Shown here: piece by piece, positions 48,968-59,112 of the stretch
How the letters are laid out: the number at the start of each line of letters is the position of its first letter
Numbering within the stretch: the first letter of the stretch is position 1
Origin: Pararge aegeria
Lineage: Eukaryota; Arthropoda; Insecta; Lepidoptera; Nymphalidae
DNA: 64,000 nt
Assembly: GCF_905163445.1 (NCBI RefSeq)
Contig: NC_053202.1
Span: 5,208,001 to 5,272,000, forward strand
Reading direction: 5' to 3'
The notes under the pieces: model-generated
Databases searched by the model: none
Told to the model about the DNA's origin: nothing
The model's input: the letters and a program-made list of their open reading frames with translations, nothing else
Made by a program: the position numbers and the translations under genes

Positions 48968-49270
48968 TACTAAACTGACATGGCCATGCTTAGCGCGGAG
49001 ATTTTAGGCAATGCGGGCATCTATTTATTATAAATCTCACGTGGAGACCATTGTTTGTTTAGAAAATTTTCGCGTTGGAGTGCAGAACATGGCTCAAACG
49101 AAGGTTGTTTGGAGGCACTTTAGGGAAAACAGTAAGCGATTCCAGAACTGCTTGTTAGTGTTTTATATTACCCTATTACGGTTTTTTTACAAATCCCGTT
49201 TTAACTATTTGTTATGGTGTGATAAAAAGTTAACAATTACAATAAACAAACACACTTTCGCATGTTAATT
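48968..49270. repeat. Duplicated block, copy 2
   Basis: ATACTAAACTGACATGGCCA, GATTTTAGGCAATGCGGGCA, CAAACGAAGGTTGTTTGGAG, GTTAGTGTTTTATATTACCC and a Helitron remainder. It lacks the SINE, so the duplication came first. Confidence 0.75.
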
Positions 49271-49299
49271 TAATTAGATTAAAGATAACCTTTGTACCA

Positions 49300-49437
49300 A
49301 AATAAAACTGAACAAAATCTAAAACGTCTTCGATTCCACCGCAGCGAGGTACAGTTTCTAAGATGCTGGCGGCATTGCCCCTTTGAATGGCCAAACTAAC
49401 TGCCCACTGTAGGATCACCGATAGACTCGTTAACCCT
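49300..49437 (+). repeat. Dispersed repeat E, second copy
   Basis: CGTCTTCGATTCCACCGCAG, CTTTGAATGGCCAAACTAAC, CGATAGACTCGTTAACCC, as at 12236-12385. Confidence 0.6.
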
Positions 49438-49447
49438 TCCTTCTACG

Positions 49448-49672
49448 TCCCATCTAGCCCCAAAGTAAGCATAGCTTGTGTTATGGGTACTAAGATGACT
49501 GATGTATATTTCTATGAATAATATACATAAATACTTATAATAATATATATGTAGTTAAATACTTATAATAGTTATAGTATACAAATAAACACCCAGACAC
49601 TGAAACAACATTCATGTTCATCACACAAACATTTTCCAGTTGTGGGATTCGAACCCTGTCTTGGACTGACAG
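49448..49672 (-). mobile_element. SINE-A, head truncated
   Basis: CCCATCTAGCCCCAAAGTAA, CACCCAGACACTGAAACAAC, GTTGTGGGATTCGAACCCTG (B-box). It stops at CTTGGACTGACAG, so the A-box is missing. Confidence 0.8.
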
Positions 49673-49734
49673 TTGATTTACTCAGTTATATTATACTCTA
49701 ATCGTTTACTACGCAGCATTGTACTAAAACTTAA

Positions 49735-49897
49735 AATGGCTTAGCGGCACGTTTTGCCGTGGTAGCTTGCCACGACCGAAGCCTCAAGACCAGAGGTCTA
49801 GTCTTGTGAGAGACTCAGAGAGAAATCAGGAGTTATAAATTTCCAACGGAACCTACCGTAATATGTAAAGCCACTGCGCTGACCACTGAGCCGACAA
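49735..49897 (-). mobile_element. SINE-C, divergent
   Basis: GGCTTAGCGGCACGTTTTGC, GGTAGCTTGCCACGACCGAA, then a head TAAAGCCACTGCGCTGACCA and CTGAGCCGAC that differs from the other SINE-C heads. Confidence 0.6.
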
Positions 49898-50430
49898 AAA
49901 TTCGAACATAGGTACATAACAGTTTTTCGCCAATAAACCCGCTAAAGATAAAGGTCGCCAATACCAAACCTTGCACCCGATACAGATTTTATCACGAATC
50001 ATTAAGGTTACGACGCGCGTGAGTGAGCTGCCCCCATTTCCTAACAAATTAGCAGACCAATCGCCTAATTGATATCAGACCGACCAGGAAGTATCTGCCG
50101 CTTAACCATGTCTACACAACGCACAGCTCAAACTGTACCCACAATAAACATAATAGAGTATAATTTCAAATGGGGAGTTTACATCTAGTTGCGGCGTTGT
50201 TCCTTCCAAGTATTAAATTGCTCCAAGCTCAATGATCCCACTTCCGCAATAATTCGACTTGCAATTTTATTGCATTAGCATAGAGTCTCAATTCTTTTGG
50301 CTGGGGCGCCGGTTGATTTGTCATTTCGTTGCAAAGTTTGACGGTCTCGCAAAGTTCGACGCCCGTCCTAGCCCCCTCTTAGGCACCTGCCAAGCGACGA
50401 CTGCTTTTGGTAATTAGTGATAAAAACTGT
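49898..50430. other. Non-repetitive-looking stretch upstream of a promoter-like motif
   Basis: Compared with the surroundings it is less AT-rich and matches no repeat here (GTCATTTCGTTGCAAAGTTT, GACGCCCGTCCTAGCCCCCT). It includes a close direct pair GCAAAGTTTGACG and GCAAAGTTCGACG (50331, 50349). Confidence 0.35.
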
Positions 50431-50433
50431 AAT

Positions 50434-50467
50434 TATAAAGTGCACCACGTTAAAGGAAACAATCAGA
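50434..50467 (+). promoter_or_regulatory. Candidate core promoter: TATAAAG and TCAGA initiator
   Basis: TATAAAG at 50434-50440 lies about 31 bases upstream of the A in TCAGA (50463-50467), the spacing expected for arthropod TATA/Inr promoters. No expression or conservation evidence is available. Confidence 0.3.
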
Positions 50468-50491
50468 GCTAGTTAGTTGGCTGAAATGTCC
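50465..50491 (+). other. Candidate short first exon ending ATG TCC before GTAAGT
   Basis: From the putative start, 21 bases of leader precede ATG (50486-50488) and TCC, followed at once by GTAAGT (50492-50497), a consensus splice donor. Very short first exons of a start codon plus one or two codons are known in insect cuticle and other secreted-protein genes. No downstream exon could be identified in this window, so this is only a candidate. Confidence 0.22.
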
Positions 50492-50817
50492 GTAAGTTTT
50501 TTCTTCGACAAACACCTAAGTAATTGGGGCCGTCCTCTTTTTGCTTCGTATCGTCAATCATCCACCGATGTTTTGTTGACATAGGCTAGATTGTGGAACG
50601 ACATTTAGCTGATTATGTTTTTTCCCAACTCGTGGTCAACCCTGCGGATTTTCTCACAGAAGCTAGATTTTCTTTAATTATAATCATTTAATGTATTGTT
50701 ATCAAAGCCTCGCGGTCGCGGGAGACGAGTTATATCTTTAACATAGTCTAGATTGGCTTAAGATATTCATTATCATCCAATTACCAACTGGCCACGAATC
50801 TTCTCTCAGATTGTTCT

Positions 50818-50945
50818 CAATCTGACCAAATGCGGATCGGTAAACTTCATACGCCTTTGAGAACATAATGAAAATCCTTAAGCATGCAGTTATTTAATTA
50901 TAATCATTGATCATTTCCTCACGATGTTTTATACCTATTTAATTG
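50818..50945 (-). mobile_element. SINE-B fragment with a small templated insertion
   Basis: TGACCAAATGCGGATCGGTA, TTGAGAACATAATGAAAATC, then TTCCTCACGATGTTTTATAC. The inserted TTTAATTATAATCATT at 50893 copies the same string at 50674. Confidence 0.55.
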
Positions 50946-51245
50946 TAAAAAAGAAGATAGATAATGTCTACATCTAACATACTTGATTAAAGATCACCAA
51001 TACCTGGGTTCAAATGCCGGATTGGATGGGCAAGGGTATAAACCGCCTCAAGATCTCGAGTAGTACAAATAAGGAATACATGTAGTTTTTTACAACGAAA
51101 AAAATATACGTTTTTCGTGACCCGTGTGACTGACAACATTTGTTATCCGCTATAAACTACGACTTAGACCTGTTACAAAATATCTATTAAATTTATATTT
51201 TTAAAAATATATAAATGGATTTAAAAAAATTGTTACATACATATT

Positions 51246-51450
51246 GTACGACTTTGTGGGAACGGCAGGTCAGAATACACGTGTCACAACCGAACTCCTC
51301 TTGACCTCTTCTCACGGTCGAAGGGGATATAACGAAGAACGGGCAGTGGCATCCTTGGCTGCTACTACGATTTACATCGATCAGCCTGCGTGCCCAGTCC
51401 CCCGTTGGGAGAGGCCTTTAGTGAACTGTAATAGGCCATTGGTTAGCTTA
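51246..51450 (+). repeat. LINE-L-like dispersed repeat
   Basis: CGAACTCCTCTTGACCTCTT, GGGCAGTGGCATCCTTGGCT, GATCAGCCTGCGTGCCCAGT, CCGTTGGGAGAGGCCTTTAG. The open frame across it has no domain. Partial second copy at 2511-2600. Confidence 0.45.
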
Positions 51451-51837
51451 GTCGCAAAAATCCGATGTTGACCAAGCTTGAATCCTCATCCTGGAGATAT
51501 ACATACTTCTTAGCCCGGAAAACCTATCGCTTTCTACGGGATTTTCAAAAATTCGAAAAAACGCTGATAACTACTTACTAGTTATCGATATGCATTTCCA
51601 AAAATAACAAGAGATGAAGAATATGAGTTTCCGTTATCGTAAATATTTCGTATTTTAGTTACTAATCAAGAATGTTTAATCCGGGTCCGTAAGCCAGCTG
51701 CCGTATTCTGTAGCTTTTCTGACAGGTGGCCAACCGTCCGCTTTCCTACGAAACGCATAATTTGTCAGCGCAAGTTGTATGTATACTCATCGTATATTTT
51801 TAATTATTACCTACTTATTTAAAAAACATTATGTTAA

Positions 51838-51965
51838 GATCCCCGACACGCATCTCTTCATTCCCCTCTAACTTTACGGAGTTAAGAACGCTTTTAATGT
51901 AAACAATTTAAATATACTTTGCTTAAACGGTGAAAGAAAACATCGTGGGGAAAACAGAGGCATTT
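51838..51965 (+). mobile_element. SINE-B middle part, degenerate
   Basis: CCCTCTAACTTTACGGAGTT, AAACGGTGAAAGAAAACATC and GTGGGGAAAACAGAGGCA. Confidence 0.5.
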
Positions 51966-52286
51966 TGTTTATAATAGAGATGGAAGAATCTAAATAAAAT
52001 ATGTCCATCTTAAAGGACAGGGGTGATTTAATTGTTGAAGAACAACTGTTTTTACTTTTTTCAATTTTAATAGTCCTAATTGACTGGCTGGAAAGGTAAC
52101 CATGGCATCTCTTTGCAAGGCAGACCTATTAAATTATACAAAAATATAGGAAATATGGAGTACCTATGTAAGGACCTGTTTATTTATCTTTCTGGACTAA
52201 TTAACCTAATTCGTATATTTCGATTAGAACAAAAATATACCTTATTATGTAGGCACTCTGTATCAAATCTAAATAACTCTAGTAAT

Positions 52287-52445
52287 GAACTAACAGGGCA
52301 TTTAAGGAACACGTCATACAAATTACCGCACTGTGTCCATTAACCAGAGGTGTAGGTTCGGCAACCACGTCCTTCAGACCGGAAGGACGTGATTGCCGAT
52401 AGATAGTGATTGGACGAGTTCTGTCACAAAAAGGCTCAACTACTA
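52287..52445 (+). mobile_element. LINE-J-type repeat with fold-back
   Basis: ACAGGGCATTTAAGGAACAC, GCACTGTGTCCATTAACCAG, GCAACCACGTCCTTCAGACC, then the inverted copy and GGACGAGTTCTGTCACAAAA. Confidence 0.55.
52360..52397. repeat. 15-bp inverted repeat, 8-nt loop, one mismatch
   Basis: GGCAACCACGTCCTT (52360-52374), CAGACCGG, AAGGACGTGATTGCC (52383-52397). Confidence 0.82.
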
Positions 52446-52477
52446 CTCTATATTTATTCTTATATATATCTAATTCA

Positions 52478-52820
52478 AATTCAAAATTTCTTTATTCATG
52501 TGGGCCTATCACAGGCACTTATGAAGCGTTCATACATATTTGTTTACATAATTGTAACGGGATGGTGATAACTTCGTTCGCCAACTTAAATCTAAAGCTA
52601 CGAGGGTTCCAAACGCGCCCTGGTCTAAGAAGAGCCCACAACAAACTTAGCCGGGTAAATTTGTTTTTTTGTTATAACCATCTTCCAGTAAATTTATATT
52701 AAGCTATGAAGCTAGAGCAATTCACACCCAAACTTTTTTATCGTTTCAATAATCCTTCTGTAAGCTTACGTTTTATATAAACTTTGAACTTATTGAGAGA
52801 CATCTCAAAGATTTCATTTG
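52478..52820 (-). mobile_element. LINE-A 3' end
   Basis: TTCAAAATTTCTTTATTCAT, GGGTTCCAAACGCGCCCTGG, CTAAGAAGAGCCCACAACAA, GTAAGCTTACGTTTTATATA, reverse orientation. The tail repeat is GAATTT/GAAATT-like here. Confidence 0.65.
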
Positions 52821-54133
52821 GTAATTTGTTATAATCTAATCTAATCTCAACGACCACTCAAATCATTCGAGAAAGTCAATACGCTGTGCATATATTGTAA
52901 TATACCTACGTTTGGTTACTGATTTATTTTTCTAGACACCAATTATCAATTCTAACGTCGTGCCCGCCGAAAACTAATGTCATTGAACCCAACACCCCTA
53001 TTCTGAAATTCATTCGCATTCGCTTATCGTAGGACCATTTTTGGTAACGTGTCTTTGTGCACTTCAATTTTCGCTAGCTGTTTCCTGCGACTTCGTACGC
53101 GTTCATTTTCGGTATTTAAATATCCCGAAGGAAAACTTAATTTTCCAGGAATAAAATTGAGAGTAGTAGTACCTAGAGCTTTTTGTGACGGATTATCTGT
53201 TTGAAAAATAAATTTAAAATGAAAGTTTCAAGAATTAATAATTCTGCATCAGTCTGTCATAACAGCTTGACATTTTAAGTTTTTTAATGATTAGGAATTT
53301 GAAATATGAATAGATAGATACCTACTTACCTAAAGTTTGATCATTGTTCGAAAACAGAGTTTACTATTTTTATCCCGATTAAAGGGAAAAATTTCCAAGT
53401 TAAAATGATGAGTCAATCTTGCTGAAATATATAACGCCCGTAAATAGGTAATTTAAAAAAAATGCGTTTATATAAACTTCTACCTAGGTTCTGAAAGTAT
53501 TTGACCCGTATTTTGCGTACATTTTTGAATAAGACACGTTTCAAAAAACTACATTTTTAAAAAGCGCGCTCACAAAAGAACTCGTCAGGCATCCAGAATA
53601 AGGTTGTCAAACTTATAATGCGAATCTCGGGCAGCCAATAAAATGTCCGAGATATCGCCCTCCTCTTAAGTCAAGAAGTTTAATTGCTTTATTATGACAA
53701 AACAGTGTTTGGGTGTTTGGACGAAGTTATTGACATTCCGTTGCCACTACTCGCGGATAGATGGCAGTAAAAAAATTCCCTATGATTTTTTATATTATAT
53801 AGAGACAAATATTTATGTTTGTTTGTACCTGACATTAGCTATTTCTTCTCAAATAAAAAGCTTATTTAAGAAAAAGTAACAAAGGCTATAATTTATTTTC
53901 AAAATGATTGGAATAATGTACATACCGAAATCATAGTCCTAGCAAAATTTTGTCAGTAAAATTCATTATTTGGCGTGCGCTGAGAAAACTCTTAGTGATG
54001 CATAAAAAAATTGGACATGGCTAAATAACTCATTATGGATGTATATCTACATAAAAATAACCGCAAGAAATAAATATAACTAACATAGTTAAATCACATT
54101 AGCGGCTTTTCTGTTCTAAAATTAATTAGATTT
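52821..54133. other. Mostly unrecognised; Helitron end at 53074-53180
   Basis: CTAGCTGTTTCCTGCGACTT and GAAAACTTAATTTTCCAGGA mark a reversed Helitron end. The rest is AT-rich without a gene signal. Confidence 0.4.
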
Positions 54134-54415
54134 TGCAGTCCCGCTCAGACAGACCGGATTGCAATGCTGCTTAGCGGCAACGAAAGAAAAAAACATAGAA
54201 GTCGCCCTTTCTAATAAATTGACATTCGAAATGGGTACCATGGTGCGTTATATACACGCAGACAGATCTGCGTGTATATAACGCACCATTAATTCAATCG
54301 CAACATGATTGGTTCTACTGTGTGTCTACAGCACGGGACAAGCCGTGATTGGCCGGAATGTGACCAGCACTTTCCCGGACGAGCTCTATAACAAAAATCT
54401 CTACTTCTTCTAAGA
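54134..54415 (+). mobile_element. LINE-J-type repeat interrupted by a hairpin segment
   Basis: AGACAGACCGGATTGCAATG and CTGCTTAGCGGCAACG (to 54182) resume after about 190 bp as ACTTTCCCGGACGAGCTCTA. The hairpin 54240-54289 lies in the interruption. Confidence 0.5.
54240..54289. repeat. Perfect 23-bp inverted repeat, 4-nt loop
   Basis: Arms 54240-54262 and 54267-54289 around CAGA. The left arm begins ATGGTGCGTTATATACACGC. Confidence 0.92.
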
Positions 54416-54499
54416 GATAGAGGTTCTTCTAAGGATATTATATATAAATGCTGTTTACTCTAAACTACAGCTATAAAGTATATATTGCGTCTGCGTCAT

Positions 54500-54573
54500 C
54501 ATCATATCAACTCACTACCGGCCCACTACAGGGCACGGGTCTCCTCCCACAATGTGAAGGGGTTAACGACGTA
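54500..54573 (-). mobile_element. SINE-B tail
   Basis: CATATCAACTCACTACCGGC, GGCACGGGTCTCCTCCCACA and GTGAAGGGGTTAACGACGTA. It joins SINE-C directly. Confidence 0.65.
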
Positions 54574-54752
54574 GAATTTATAATTTCTGAATTTTCTGTC
54601 GTCTGGTCTGAATACCCCCGGCTTCTGCCGTGGCTCTACCGTCAAAAAAAATGCCATGAAACCGATTAAGGGTATGAGATTAAAATAACTGCCGTACTCC
54701 CTAACAGGATATCCCGCTACCATCTAAGACTGTATCATCACTTAGAACTAAG
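54574..54752 (+). mobile_element. SINE-C 3' part
   Basis: TCTGTCGTCTGGTCTGAATA, CTACCGTCAAAAAAAATGCC, GTACTCCCTAACAGGATATC and AGACTGTATCATCACTTAGA. Confidence 0.7.
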
Positions 54753-55388
54753 TAACTTGTAGTGCTAGTGGAATTTAAAAAAAGGCAAAGAGTAATTTAG
54801 ATTACTTGCTTGTCTGTTGTAACACCAAAAGAGAAGCTTTTACAGAATTTAATTCTTTAAAGTGTACTTTGTATCTGCCTACGTAAAAACACCTAAGAAG
54901 GTACTCTGTAAACTTGACGTGTTAAGACATTTTTCAAACACTTTAAACGGCGCACTTCCTTAAAAATTCGTACTTACACAAAAAAAAATAACAAATGAAC
55001 ACCCAAAAAGCTTACGTGACGGTCGTCGCATCGGGTTCTCGGAAACTCCAACACCTACACAGAATGTTAGGTAGTTTTAAATCATAACATATTTTATCTT
55101 TGAATTCAAGTTTACTGATTTATTTGATTTGACGAGATTGTAAATGTATTAACGTTCCTATTTCAAAGATTTGCAATTTGTAAATGGAAGCTTCCAATTT
55201 ATCTTGGACCACGCTGAGGTCTGCAGCTCGGGATAGGTCTGGATTAAATAAAAAGTCGCGGCCCTACGCACCACCAAGAGTTGGAGGAGACAAAGAAGAA
55301 GAAAAAGATTTCAAATATTTAGAAGTAACAGAGGTCAATGACCAAACAGTAAAACAGTAGTTAGGAAATTGGTGAGTTATCTACTGTA
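54753..55388. other. No recognisable feature
   Basis: AT-rich. A GA-rich stretch near 55280-55310. No gene. Confidence 0.4.
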
Positions 55389-55575
55389 CTTCCATACTAA
55401 TTTACTAATTATTTAATAGGATAAATGCGAAGGTGTGTCTGTTTGTTTGCCTTTACTTCCCGCCCTAACCAAAGAACCAATCGACATGATTTTTGGCATA
55501 GAGTCAGTTGAAAAAACGGAGAGTAACATAGGCTTCTTTTGGCTCTGGAAAAACATCAAATTTGCAAGGGTAGTT
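55389..55575 (+). mobile_element. Helitron-like element, 3' end lost
   Basis: TCCATACTAATTTACTAATT, GGATAAATGCGAAGGTGTGT, CATGATTTTTGGCATAGAGT and GAGTAACATAGGCTTCTTTT parallel 40488-40685. Confidence 0.5.
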
Positions 55576-57411
55576 CAAGATTAGAAGTTCGAGATTCAGT
55601 CAATGGCCACATACAATTTTAATTATTTACGGAAAAAAAAGAAGAGAACATAACTATGGAATTTTTTATTATACAACATTTACAACTGCAAATCTCTAGT
55701 CTACGTTGCTTACTATTACGTTACTATAGCATATGAAGAAACGGATATAATTAAAAGCAAAAGATTAATTAGAATCAGGGAGTGTCATACAATGTTGTAG
55801 AGATATTATATATCTGAGTTTACTAGGCCATAAGTTGAACGAACCCGAGCTCGTCTCAGCTCACACACACACCGCCGAAGAGATAACACTCACACAGCCT
55901 CACACACACTAATGGAAACCGAGCGTGAGAAATGTTGATAACTCACTTGCGTTAGTGAGCTCAATCGTCACTTCCGACTTGCTTAGATATGAAGCATTTA
56001 CAAGGATTAAATACGTAAATAAATTTCCCTTTAATACAATGTACATAAAAAGTAAACAATTCATTTGATACAGAAATTATTTAACCATTTCTTTGCGAGG
56101 AATGATTAAGGTCTTTTTTGCTGAAAGCAGTCAATGTTACAAGAAATTGGAGGTCATAAAGGTAATTAGAAAGAGATAGGATAACAATTAATAGGTTTAG
56201 ATGTGTGCGTGCGATACGTGTTAGCTTTGTTGTAGCTGGAATCGGTTGAACTAGGCGCGCTTCTTTATTATATGCGCGCCTGGTACTTGAAATCTCGTTT
56301 GCGCATACATTTTACTACAAGTTTTTTACTGCTGTTTTAAAATAAACACAGCCTAACCGGCTTGACGGGGCCATTTCTTAAATCTTTGCATTTCCGCATG
56401 GAGAAAAGTAAAAAAGGTCATTCGCGCCTTAAAATTGCTTTGGTTGAAAACAAATGCACTCTTTGTCGCTTAATATTTACTTATTTTAAAAATTTGGTAC
56501 TGGAATGCTATAGCTTTCTGACTCATTCAGCTTACGATGGAGAGAACTCCACTTTTAACGAGTATCTCTATGGGTGACGTCATGAAATAAGTCACGTCAT
56601 AGTCGAACGGGCGCGAACCATAGGATAAAATGGACCTTGGAGTCTCGAGGATAGCGTCCTCTCGGCATGAACCGTGCTTATTTGATGGAAAGACGACTTG
56701 TAAGCATGTTGTAGGAAATCACTGAAATGCAGGCAGCACAAGAAAAGAAGAAGGAAGATAGAAATCTCTATGGACGTTAATTGGTTAGTTGATTACAATT
56801 GAAGTTGAAGGTATAGTGTATTTTACTAATGCAGTATAATTCGTTGAGTGATTTGATGTTGTGAGTTAAGAAATTCATCCTAATCTGTAAATCCGAAAAT
56901 CTTCACCAGTTCTTCATCAAATTTAGATGAAAACATATAGACGGTATACAAATAGTACGTTACAGTCTGGACCTTTAATAAAGCAATTGATATCTTTTTA
57001 TGATCCTTTTTAACCAATTGATTTATTTTTATTATCCTCTTTAACGAAACGAGATCATTTAATGCTTTTGCATCCAAGAGCAAAACTTGTATGAGTACTT
57101 TACACTTATTTGCGAGTAAACTATATACAAATTAAAAAACGAGGGTTACATTTAAATAAAATCTAAAAAAAAATTGGAATTCGTATTTTATTTAATTAAC
57201 TTTTGAAAAAAGGTACAGGCTGTTAAATAAAAAAATACCTCGCTGAACCCTAGACTGTCTGCTGGCTTTTTAGCGTACGGAAAATGATTGACTGACGATT
57301 CGTTCCCTTTTTTTTATAACGAAGACATTTTAGAGAAAGTCTTAGCAAAAAAAATTCTAAAATTTCAGACACTAATAAAGCCTTCATACTTACGATTTCA
57401 TTATTGTGAGG
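55576..57411. other. No recognisable gene or repeat
   Basis: About 1.8 kb. I noted CACACACACAC-type runs at 55862 and 55902, and GGCGCGC/GCGCGCC at 56253-56281 (a loose inverted pair). Frames are below 80 codons. Confidence 0.4.
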
Positions 57412-57480
57412 TAATAGTGATAACTACCTTCGTTTACTTAAAGAAAAAGCTAGGAGGGTTCCACACTCATACTGCCCAAA
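57412..57480 (-). mobile_element. LINE-A fragment
   Basis: GTAATAGTGATAACTACCTT, AGCTAGGAGGGTTCCACACT. Confidence 0.45.
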
Positions 57481-57537
57481 AATCACGTCTTATTTTCAAG
57501 GTACTTTTTTCTTTCTCCTAGGAGAGATGGTCCAATT

Positions 57538-57660
57538 GATAGTAAATGGACAGAACACGTCCTGCAACGTGCCATCCTGTGTCCATCAACATGAGGCGTA
57601 GGTGTTAAGACACATGTGCCTGTAATTTATGCTGCTTAGCGGCAGAAATAAGCAGTAGTT
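57538..57660 (+). mobile_element. LINE-J-type repeat
   Basis: CAGAACACGTCCTGCAACGT, CATCCTGTGTCCATCAACAT, GCGTAGGTGTTAAGACACAT and GCTGCTTAGCGGCAGAAATA. Confidence 0.6.
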
Positions 57661-57661
57661 G

Positions 57662-58108
57662 GACTTCCGGCAGTGCTCTGTAGTCGAAAACTCTACTACT
57701 CCAAGGCCGTCGGTTCGATTCCCACAACTGGAAAATGTTTCTGTGATGAACACGAATGTTTTTCAGTGGGTTTTGTTTTGTCTGGGTGTTTATCTGTATA
57801 CTAGCTGTCCCGGCAAACTTCGTACCGCGGATATTTTTTTTTTTTTGATGAATGTTATATTTTAATAAGTATTATCCTATTCCGGTCTAAGAGGAATCCA
57901 AAAAATCAAATATGATAAAAATTAGTCCAGCCGTTCTTGAGTTATAAATGGTGTGACTAACACAACATTATTTTATATATATAGATTATACGTATTTATG
58001 TGTATTATATTCATACAAATATTCATCAGCTACATTAGTACCCATGACACAAGCCTTACTTTGGGGCTAGATTGCGATGTGTGTATTGTCGTAGTTAATT
58101 TATTTGAT
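57662..58108 (+). mobile_element. SINE-A split by a Helitron
   Basis: AGGCCGTCGGTTCGATTCCC (B-box), TTTCTGTGATGAACACGAAT, GTTTATCTGTATA (57800), Helitron, then TTATACGTATTTATGTGTAT, GTACCCATGACACAAGCC and GGGGCTAGATTGCGATGTGT. Confidence 0.8.
57801..57985 (-). mobile_element. Non-autonomous Helitron nested in SINE-A, 185 bp
   Basis: Plus strand A^CTAGCTGTCCCGGCAAACTT ... TATATATATAGA^T. Reversed it begins TCTATATATATAAAA and ends CTAG, inserted between A and T as Helitrons do, with no target duplication. The SINE consensus (CTGTATATTATAAGTATTTA) shows the empty site. Confidence 0.85.
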
Positions 58109-58384
58109 TTTTTTTTACTACTCGGTCTGTCTTGGTTTGGCTTTCGCATTCTATCTAGATTTACAATTCTAGTCAGCAAAAGAAATCTCAGCTTGGTGAA
58201 ATCAAGAATCTTAATATGCATACAAACAGGTGGAAATGATTGGAAGCTAACTAGTATACGCAAGTTGGTATAAACATCGATTGCCATATGCTTAAAGATA
58301 CGCTTATTGGGAATATTACAACCGGGCGTTAACTCAAAATAGACGAGTCGTAGTAGTATGGTAAAATGCTGGATAAAATATCCG

Positions 58385-58660
58385 TTTAAACCTTTTTTGG
58401 TTTAAAACCCCGACGTAATAACGTAACTCCCCGTAGTTGGGAGTTTATAATTTGCGTGTTATGTGTGTGTTTATGTGTATGTGTGTTTGTGGCATCCTAG
58501 CTCCCGAGCGGATGAACCGATATTGATTGTTTTTTTTTTGTTTGATGAGTGAATTAGTCGGGAGTGTGCTTGGCTATGTTTGATGAAAATGGCGCCACAA
58601 ATGGCGGATTACAGAAATTCATTTTCATTTTCACTCTATTAAAAGTCGGGGGTTTTTTAA
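58385..58660 (+). repeat. Dispersed element with TG-rich middle
   Basis: CCGTAGTTGGGAGTTTATAA, TGTGTGTTTATGTGTATGTG, CCGAGCGGATGAACCGATAT, AATGGCGCCACAAATGGCGG and CACTCTATTAAAAGTCGGGG. Its end matches 31672-31715. Confidence 0.5.
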
Positions 58661-58684
58661 ATTTTATTATTTAATTCTTTATAC

Positions 58685-58850
58685 ATATATCTTTATATAT
58701 ATATTTCTTGTGTGCGTGTGTATGTCACTGAACTCCTCCTAAACGGCTGGACCGATTTGAATGAATTTTTTGGTATGCGTTTGGGTGGCACCCTGGATGG
58801 TTTAGATTCACAAATCAGCCCGACAGATGGCGTTAGGGTCCGCTTGTATT
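58685..58850 (+). mobile_element. Helitron-like non-autonomous element
   Basis: CTTTATATATATATTTCTTG, CTCCTCCTAAACGGCTGGAC, CGATTTGAATGAATTTTTTG, CCGACAGATGGCGTTAGGGT. The 5' TCT(AT)n start is recognisable in TATCTTTATATATATA; the 3' limit is unclear. Confidence 0.45.
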
Positions 58851-59039
58851 ATATATATTACTACTAACTTTAAAACACAACTAACATAACTGTTTCTTTG
58901 TTTCGAACTCTACACTGACCATTCAAATCTCAAAATAATACTCAAATATACTCAGGGGCATTAGAAGACGAATCCAAATAGCCAAATGTGCTATGAGAAA
59001 ATTAACAAGAACTTTGCAAAACAGCAGTAGTAGCAGAGT

Positions 59040-59112
59040 TTTTTTTGTGACAAATTTCGTCCGGGGAAGTACTTTCGCCATGCTTATTTCTGCCGCTAAG
59101 GAGCTTTGTTGC
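59040..59112 (-). mobile_element. LINE-J-type fragment
   Basis: GACAAATTTCGTCCGGGGAA, GCCATGCTTATTTCTGCCGC, TAAGGAGC, reverse orientation. Confidence 0.55.

Noticed and set aside
55855..55925. CACACA-rich segment as a microsatellite
   Set aside because: Runs are short and interrupted (longest about 11 bp); not a real array.
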